A stretch of 9,451 bases of DNA from Chloroflexota bacterium. GTDB lineage: Bacteria > Chloroflexota > Anaerolineae > Anaerolineales > Villigracilaceae. Below are positions 5,411-9,451 of this stretch, piece after piece. Both the position numbers and the translations under genes were made by a program. The notes below the pieces were generated by a model. The model had not been told where the DNA came from. It saw only the letters and a program-made list of their open reading frames with translations, and ran no database searches. How positions within the stretch are numbered: the stretch's first letter is position 1; each line of letters opens with the position of its first letter. The DNA is taken from contig JACPVB010000213.1 of assembly GCA_016191985.1 (NCBI GenBank), forward strand, positions 1 to 9,451. The letters run 5' to 3'.

Positions 5411-5445
5411 GAGCCGTGCTTTCACATGCACGGCTCTTTCTTATT
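5411..5445 (+). terminator. Rho-independent terminator of the GlsB-like gene
   Basis: A perfect 9-bp stem, GAGCCGTGC (5411-5419) with GCACGGCTC (5428-5436), and an 8-nt loop are followed by TTTCTTATT. It lies 26 nt after the stop codon. Confidence 0.85.
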
Positions 5446-5473
5446 AACCCAAGTTGTCACTTTTGTTTCTTGG

Positions 5474-5495
5474 TCGGTTTTCAACCGAGATTTTT
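5474..5495 (+). terminator. Small hairpin with T run, possible second terminator
   Basis: TCGGTT (5474-5479) pairs with AACCGA (5483-5488) around a 3-nt loop and is followed by GATTTTT (5489-5495). It could be a backup terminator or one edge of the palindromic repeat that begins at 5493. Confidence 0.4.
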
Positions 5496-5562
5496 AACGC
5501 GAAGCCGCAAAGACGCCAAGAGTTAATGCTTTTTCTTTGCGACTCCGCGTCTTCGCGTTAAA
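5493..5562. repeat. Imperfect inverted repeat, 28-bp arms
   Basis: The arms at 5493-5520 and 5535-5562 are inverted copies matching at 23 of 28 positions around a 14-nt loop. The outer 12 bp (TTTAACGCGAAG) match perfectly. The arms are built from short GCGAAG/GCAAAG-type units, a style seen in dispersed intergenic repeats of many environmental bacteria. It lies between the converging GlsB-like and second kinase genes, so it may also act as a bidirectional transcription barrier. Confidence 0.65.
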
Positions 5563-5621
5563 TTTTTCGTGCAAATTCGCAGGTAGCGACTTGGATTATT
5601 TATCAGGTTCGTTCAATCGAA

Positions 5622-6761
5622 CTATGCAATGGGCAATGTAAATACAAACACGCTGCCGTTATTTTCTCCATTGCTCTCCGCCCAGATTCTTCCACCTTGT
5701 GCTTCGACGAGATGTTTCGATATCGTGAGTCCAATGCCAGAGCCGCCGTGTGTGCGCGAGCGGGATTTGTCCACGCGGTAGAAGCGGTCGAAGATGTGTG
5801 CAAGGTGTTCGGCGGGAATGCCAATACCCGAGTCACGCACGGAGAATTTCGCCATGTTTTTCTCGCGTTCAATGGTCACGGTCACTGTCCCGCTTTCGGG
5901 GGTGTATTGCAGGGCGTTGCCGAGCAGGTTGGTGAGCACTTGCAGGGCGCGGTCTTCATCGGCAAGGACGAGGATTGGGTCGTGTGGCAGGTGTCGGTTA
6001 AGAAGGATGCGTTTTTCATCGAACTGGAATTGCATTCGCTTCGTCACGGTCTCGATGAGGCGGGTCACATCCACGGGTTGAATATTTAAATTAATGGCTT
6101 TTGATTCCACGCGGCTGAGTTCCTGCAAATCATTGACCAGTTTATTGAGGCGTTCGGCTTCGTTGTGAATTTGTTGGTAGGTTTCAGCGTTGGCGGGGAG
6201 CACACCGTCCATGAGACCTTCGGCGGAACCTTTGATGGCGGTGAGCGGCGTACGAAGTTCATGCGCCACATCGCCGATGAGACGGCGGCGCATCGCTTCG
6301 ACCTGTTCAAGCTGCGACGCCATTTGGTTGAAACTCGCCGCAAGTTGACTTAACTCATCGGTTCCCTGTGATTGCACGCGCTCGGCATAATGACCTTCCG
6401 AAATTCTCCTGCTGGCATTCGTCATCACCCGCACGGGCGTGATCACACTCCTGCTCAAAACAAAGCTCACAGCCAGCGCAACCAGCGAAGCCGAAATCAC
6501 GGCGAAGATCAAGGATTCATTGAATGATGCTCGAAAACTTTGGTAGAAATCCATCATCATACCGCCCTGTTGTCCCTGACCCTGCCCAAACATCATTCCA
6601 TTTCCCATCCCCAATCTTTGCTCCATGAACTGCAAATGATGTGCATACGCGCGCGGGGTTGTGATAATTGTAGTCAGCCAAATGACTGCCATGCCGATGG
6701 CAATGACCAGAATATAGGATGTAAAAAGTTTAACGCCCAAATGGGATCTGAAATATTTCAT
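5622..6761 (-). CDS. BaeS-like sensor histidine kinase with Met/His-rich sensor loop
   Basis: A 379-residue membrane kinase. TM1 is about residues 11-34, a short extracytoplasmic loop spans about 35-82, TM2 is about 83-103, and HAMP is about 104-156. The H-box is LIGDVAHELRTPLTAIKG with H167. The N-box is NLLGNALQYTP (278-288), the G1 box DSGIGIP begins at D310, IFDRFYRVD follows, and the G2 box is GGSGIGLTI (339-347). The loop carries H41, H42 and seven methionines (46, 52, 56, 57, 68, 69, 70) among Gly and Gln, the kind of composition that binds Cu(I) or Ag(I) in copper proteins. The loop is far shorter than CusS-type sensors, so metal sensing is a hypothesis. The start ATG overlaps the stop of the upstream regulator gene by four bases (ATGA), the usual arrangement for a cognate pair. 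Confidence 0.95.
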   Translation of the reverse strand: MKYFRSHLGVKLFTSYILVIAIGMAVIWLTTIITTPRAYAHHLQFMEQRLGMGNGMMFGQGQGQQGGMMMDFYQSFRASFNESLIFAVISASLVALAVSFVLSRSVITPVRVMTNASRRISEGHYAERVQSQGTDELSQLAASFNQMASQLEQVEAMRRRLIGDVAHELRTPLTAIKGSAEGLMDGVLPANAETYQQIHNEAERLNKLVNDLQELSRVESKAINLNIQPVDVTRLIETVTKRMQFQFDEKRILLNRHLPHDPILVLADEDRALQVLTNLLGNALQYTPESGTVTVTIEREKNMAKFSVRDSGIGIPAEHLAHIFDRFYRVDKSRSRTHGGSGIGLTISKHLVEAQGGRIWAESNGENNGSVFVFTLPIA

Positions 6762-7441
6762 AATGCCTCATCATCGAAACGATAGCCCACGCCGCGCACA
6801 GTGGCAATACAATCGAAGTCGCCCAGCTTGGAACGCACATGCCCAAGGTGCACATCCACCACGCGCATTTCGCCAAAATATTCGCCGCCCCAAACTTTCT
6901 CCAGCAACTGCTCACGCGAGAGGACACGTCCGCGATTTTCAGCCAGCGCGCGCAAAAGATCAAACTCGATGGTGGTCAATTCGATAGGTTGATCGTCCAC
7001 CGTAACCAGGCGCGCGCCAATATCGATGCGCACATGACGAAAGGACAACACGCCTCCTTCTGCGCCCGGGCCTGCTCCTGCTCCGAGCCGCCGCAGCGCC
7101 GCTTTGACTCTCGCCACCAATTCCCGTGGACTGAACGGCTTCGTCACGTAATCATCCGCACCAACCGAGAGACCGACGATCTTATCGGTCTCTTCGGTAC
7201 GAGCCGTAAGCATGATGACATACACCTCAGACTCGCGGCGTAATTTTGAAAGTAATTCCAAACCGTCCATGCCAGGGAGCATCACATCGAGAATGATGAG
7301 GTCTGGCTTGAAGGCGCGCGCAGCTTTAAGCCCTGACGGGCCGTCATTAGCAGTAAAGACTTCATAGCCTTCGGGTTTGAGATAAGCCTGCACGAGGTTG
7401 ACAATGGAGGGTTCGTCGTCAATGACAAGGATTTTGGTCAT
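6758..7441 (-). CDS. OmpR-type response regulator of the second two-component system
   Basis: A 227-residue regulator. The receiver domain has D8/D9, phospho-acceptor D52 in LIILDVMLPGMDG, T78 (MLTAR) and K100 (YVTKPF). A Gly/Ala-rich linker (GAGAGPGAEGG, about 120-130) leads to a winged-helix domain with IELTTIEFDLLRALAENRGRVLSREQLLEKVWG, the MRVVDVHLGHVRSKL recognition region and VRGVGYRFDD. It overlaps the kinase gene by 4 nt. Only a poorly placed AAAGG (7452-7456 on the minus strand) could serve as ribosome-binding site; a -10-like TAAAAT just upstream would make the mRNA leaderless. It is divergent from the YtkA-peroxidase operon with 188 nt between start codons, so that operon is its most obvious candidate target. 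Confidence 0.95.
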   Translation of the reverse strand: MTKILVIDDEPSIVNLVQAYLKPEGYEVFTANDGPSGLKAARAFKPDLIILDVMLPGMDGLELLSKLRRESEVYVIMLTARTEETDKIVGLSVGADDYVTKPFSPRELVARVKAALRRLGAGAGPGAEGGVLSFRHVRIDIGARLVTVDDQPIELTTIEFDLLRALAENRGRVLSREQLLEKVWGGEYFGEMRVVDVHLGHVRSKLGDFDCIATVRGVGYRFDDEAL

Positions 7442-7447
7442 GGGAGG

Positions 7448-7453
7448 ATTTTA
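7448..7453 (-). promoter_or_regulatory. Possible -10 of the second two-component operon, leaderless spacing
   Basis: TAAAAT on the minus strand matches five of six -10 bases and lies six bases from the ATG at 7441. The -35 at 17-18 bp spacing is weak, so this is tentative. An A/T-rich stretch upstream offers other -10-like hexamers. Confidence 0.3.
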
Positions 7454-7501
7454 CCTTTATTATTTTTACCACAAAGAATTCTGCGATAAATGTATCGAAG
7501 T

Positions 7502-7532
7502 GCATTAAAAGGCTGGTGAAGGCATTATAAAG
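7502..7532. promoter_or_regulatory. Possible regulator site: two direct repeats 20 bp apart
   Basis: GCATTAAAAGG (7502-7512) and GCATTATAAAG (7522-7532) match at 9 of 11 positions and are offset by 20 bp, about two helical turns. They lie between the divergent regulator gene and the -35 of the YtkA-peroxidase operon. OmpR-family regulators often bind tandem direct repeats in such a position, usually with about 10-11 bp periodicity. This is suggestive only. Confidence 0.3.
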
Positions 7533-7558
7533 ATTCTGTAAAGAAAATCGAAATCCAA

Positions 7559-7587
7559 TTGACGATAAAAATTCGGACGATTAACAT
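7559..7587 (+). promoter_or_regulatory. Promoter of the YtkA-peroxidase operon
   Basis: TTGACG (7559-7564, five of six) is separated by exactly 17 bp from TAACAT (7582-7587, four of six). Transcription would start near 7594, giving a leader of about 36 nt that includes the AAAGGAAGG ribosome-binding site (7614-7622). Confidence 0.6.
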
Positions 7588-7629
7588 GCGAGCTTATTAC
7601 AAATATAAACGCCAAAGGAAGGTTTTTCA

Positions 7630-8139
7630 ATGAATCCCCAAAATCGAACCATTATTGTTACCGCTGTAGTCACGGCAGTTGTATTGATTGCCGCATTTTT
7701 TCTGCTGATGCCTGTTTTCGGTCCGCGCTTCATGCACCCGATTATGTCCCAGGTAATGCACGGAGGCAACGCAAGCAATGTCAGCGCCAATGAGCTGGAC
7801 ACCAGCACCGAAAAGCTGACAGAGAACGGCGCGTTCAAGGTCTCATTCAAGAGCGAGCTTGACCCCATTGCCATCGGCTCGATGCACTCGTGGGTGCTGC
7901 ACGTCGAAACCGCAGATGGTCAACCCGTGGAAGGCGCGTCCATTCTCATAGGTGGCGGGATGCCAGAGCATGGTCACGGCCTGCCCACCGCGCCACAGGT
8001 AACTCAGGATTTAGGGGACGGAGATTATCTCATCGAAGGCATGAAATTCCAAATGGGTGGATGGTGGGAAGTGAAGTTCAATATCTCTGCCGGTGGGACT
8101 ACGGATAATGTCACATTCAACATTGTGCTGGGAGGCTAA
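7630..8139 (+). CDS. Membrane-anchored YtkA/FixH-like protein
   Basis: A 169-residue protein with one N-terminal transmembrane segment (about residues 8-30, IIVTAVVTAVVLIAAFFLLM) that anchors an extracytoplasmic domain. Residues about 66-150 match the YtkA-like/FixH-like beta-sandwich: FKVSFKSELDPIAIGSMHSW, DGQPVEGASILIGGGMPEHGHGLPTAP and the closing YLIEGMKFQMGGWWEVKFNI. The MPEHGHGLPT motif (111-120) and the nearby M85-H86 are the hallmark, and a second Met/His cluster sits just outside the membrane (M35, H36, M39, M43, H44). Relatives are often linked to copper proteins or cytochromes; the function is not established, and a copper-handling role is inference. The gene is first in an operon with the peroxidase 1 nt downstream. 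The start is supported by AAAGGAAGG at 7614-7622. Confidence 0.86.
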   Translation: MNPQNRTIIVTAVVTAVVLIAAFFLLMPVFGPRFMHPIMSQVMHGGNASNVSANELDTSTEKLTENGAFKVSFKSELDPIAIGSMHSWVLHVETADGQPVEGASILIGGGMPEHGHGLPTAPQVTQDLGDGDYLIEGMKFQMGGWWEVKFNISAGGTTDNVTFNIVLGG

Positions 8140-8140
8140 T

Positions 8141-9373
8141 GTGTTGAAGAAGCATTTGCTTCTCGCAGGAATCGCGCTCATGCTCTCAGCGGGGATCCTG
8201 TTCGGGTGCAGTAACCAACCCACAGCGTGGACAGAGGCGGAAGCCGAAATTTTGCGAACGCTTTGGATCGGCAGTCTGCCCGAATTACAACCCGATCCAT
8301 CCAATCAATATGGGGATGATACGCAAGCGGCGTCATTGGGCGAGAAGTTATTCTTCGATACACGCTTTAGCAGTAATGGAGAAGTCGCCTGCGCCACCTG
8401 CCATGACCCTGAAAAGAATTTTCAGGATGGCTTGCCGCGCGCCCAAGGTGTGGGCACAACCAACCGCCGCGCCATGCCAATTGCAGGGACAGCCTACAAC
8501 CCGTGGTTGTTTTGGGATGGGCGCAAGGACAGTCAGTGGGCGCAGGCGTTGGGTCCGCTGGAGAGCCCGGTGGAGCACGGCGGCACGCGCACGCAGTATG
8601 TGAAATTGATTCAGACGTATTACAAAGATGAGTATGAAGCCATCTTTGGAGCATTGCCAGATTTTTCGGACGTAAGCCGCTTCCCTGAACCTGCCGCGCC
8701 CGTGAGCGACGAAATTGCGGCGGCAAATTGGGAAGCAATGAGCGTGGAAGACCGCGAAGCCGTGACGCAGGTCTATGCCAATATGGGCAAGGCAATTGCG
8801 GCATACGAGCGCACGATTATGCCGGGGCAGTCGCGTTTCGACCAATACGTGAAGGCCGTTCTTGCAAATGACACCGCTGCTGAAACAATTTTGACCGACG
8901 ATGAAATTGCTGGCCTGAAGTTATTTATCGGGGATGCGAATTGCACGCGTTGTCATAACGGCGCATTGTTCACAGATAATGATTTCCACAACACGGGTGT
9001 GCCCCCCATCGAAAACCTGCCCGAGGATACGGGGCGCACGCTCGGCGCACCACAAGTGCTGGCGGATGAATTCAATTGCTTGAGTAAATACAGCGACGCC
9101 TCACCCGAAGATTGCAGTGAGTTGAAATTTATGCTCTCCGAAGGCGAAGCCTTGATGCGCGCTTTCAAACCGCCATCCCTTCGGGATGTGGCCCTGCGCG
9201 CGCCGTACATGCACGCGGGTCAATTCACCACGTTGGAAGGTGTGTTGAATCATTACAACGAAGCGCCCGCCGCGCCGATGGGTCACACGGAGTTGGAGCA
9301 ATTATTTTTGAGCGAAGAACAATTGAAGCAGATTATTGCATTTCTAAAAACGCTTTCCACCATAAAAAAGTAA
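8141..9373 (+). CDS. Lipoprotein di-heme cytochrome c peroxidase (CcpA/MauG family)
   Basis: A 410-residue exported di-heme protein. A lipoprotein signal peptide (KKHLLLAGIALMLSAGILFGC) has a lipobox ending at C23. Heme-binding motif 1 is CATCH (84-88) in the conserved block LFFDTRFSSNGEVACATCHD, and motif 2 is CTRCH (268-272) followed by NGALFTDNDFHNTGVP. The conserved PSLRDVALRAPYMHAGQF block (345-362, M357-H358) and FWDGRKDSQWAQALGPL between the hemes complete the family picture. Family members reduce peroxide or oxidise substrates at the cell surface; MauG-type members modify proteins. Two extra cysteines (C313, C325) lie in an insertion and may form a disulfide. GTG 8141 is preferred (GGGAGG at 8130-8135, 5 nt away), with TTG 8144 possible. 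An in-frame ATG at 8093 would overlap the preceding gene and spoil the signal peptide. The 1-nt gap to the YtkA-like gene implies an operon. Confidence 0.94.
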   Translation: MLKKHLLLAGIALMLSAGILFGCSNQPTAWTEAEAEILRTLWIGSLPELQPDPSNQYGDDTQAASLGEKLFFDTRFSSNGEVACATCHDPEKNFQDGLPRAQGVGTTNRRAMPIAGTAYNPWLFWDGRKDSQWAQALGPLESPVEHGGTRTQYVKLIQTYYKDEYEAIFGALPDFSDVSRFPEPAAPVSDEIAAANWEAMSVEDREAVTQVYANMGKAIAAYERTIMPGQSRFDQYVKAVLANDTAAETILTDDEIAGLKLFIGDANCTRCHNGALFTDNDFHNTGVPPIENLPEDTGRTLGAPQVLADEFNCLSKYSDASPEDCSELKFMLSEGEALMRAFKPPSLRDVALRAPYMHAGQFTTLEGVLNHYNEAPAAPMGHTELEQLFLSEEQLKQIIAFLKTLSTIKK

Positions 9374-9374
9374 G

Positions 9375-9393
9375 GTCAGGCTTTCAGCCTGAC
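9375..9393. repeat. Short perfect hairpin just after the peroxidase gene
   Basis: GTCAGGCT (9375-9382) pairs with AGCCTGAC (9386-9393) around a TTC loop. It starts 2 nt after the stop codon and has no T run after it, so it is a poor intrinsic terminator. It may stabilise the mRNA 3' end or be a REP-like repeat. Confidence 0.6.
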
Positions 9394-9409
9394 ACATTCA
9401 ATCATTTGG

Positions 9410-9448
9410 TGTGTACCGCGACATAAATATCGCGGTACACATTATTTT
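9410..9448 (+). terminator. Hairpin with T-rich tail, probable terminator of the peroxidase operon
   Basis: A perfect 12-bp stem (9410-9421 with 9430-9441) with an 8-nt AT-rich loop, extended by two G-T wobbles, is followed by TTATTTT. The strong stem with a moderate T tract suits a rho-independent terminator. It could also be a palindromic repeat, since a second hairpin lies 17 nt upstream. Confidence 0.55.
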
Positions 9449-9451
9449 GCA

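Noticed and set aside
8093..8140. ATG at 8093 as peroxidase start
   Set aside because: It would overlap the YtkA-like gene by 47 nt, lacks a ribosome-binding site and would put 16 polar residues ahead of a perfectly normal lipoprotein signal peptide.
8348..8845. Minus-strand open frame of 165 codons within the peroxidase gene
   Set aside because: It is antisense to conserved heme-binding segments, and its composition (Arg/His/Cys-rich) is typical of a shadow frame.
1..9451. CRISPR arrays, tRNA or rRNA genes, transposase or integrase genes
   Set aside because: No regularly spaced direct repeats, no tRNA-like cloverleaf or CCA end and no transposase-like frame were seen on either strand.

Overview
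The window is ordinary bacterial chromosome: dense genes, about half GC, ATG and GTG starts, mostly good Shine-Dalgarno sites and clear rho-independent terminators. Protein style (BaeS/PhoR-like kinases with OmpR-type regulators, a lipoprotein di-heme peroxidase paired with a YtkA/FixH-like protein, a SIMPL protein with a Ser/Thr/Pro-rich N-terminus) and several palindromic repeats would fit an environmental lineage such as Chloroflexota (Anaerolineae). That placement is an impression from gene content, not a search result.

Layout. (1) 2-418 (+) is the 3' end of purA, closed by a strong terminator. (2) 505-1738 (+) is a small toxin-antitoxin island: a ribbon-helix-helix/DUF433 antitoxin overlapping a DUF5615 PIN-like toxin by 29 nt, with a promoter embedded in a repeat operator, then a BrnT-like toxin without a visible BrnA partner and with a promoter spaced for a leaderless mRNA. 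A strong terminator follows. (3) 1745-5052 (-) holds a secreted SIMPL-domain protein and an OmpR-type two-component pair (regulator 4326-5012, kinase 2819-4324). The pair is driven by a near-consensus promoter that leaves almost no leader. (4) 5122-5385 (+) is a GlsB/YeaQ small membrane protein, followed by a terminator and a palindromic repeat region (5474-5562). (5) 5622-7441 (-) is a second two-component pair, whose kinase has a Met/His-rich extracytoplasmic loop. (6) 7559-9373 (+), divergent from it, is a two-gene operon: a membrane-anchored YtkA/FixH-like protein with Met/His clusters and a lipoprotein di-heme cytochrome c peroxidase (MauG/CcpA family). Two hairpins close the window.

How it fits together. 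The second two-component system and the divergent YtkA-peroxidase operon form a plausible unit for sensing and handling a metal (copper-like) or redox stress at the cell surface. This is inferred from the Met/His-rich sensor loop, the Met/His motifs in the YtkA-like protein and the shared intergenic region.

The most striking sequence-level observation is an 89-bp element with perfect 16-bp terminal inverted repeats (3167-3255) inside the first histidine kinase gene. It is translated in frame as about 30 extra residues in a loop of the ATP-binding domain, so it looks like a domesticated palindromic element inside an intact gene. Other leads are the apparently orphan BrnT and three genes whose -10 elements sit at leaderless or near-leaderless distance from their start codons.
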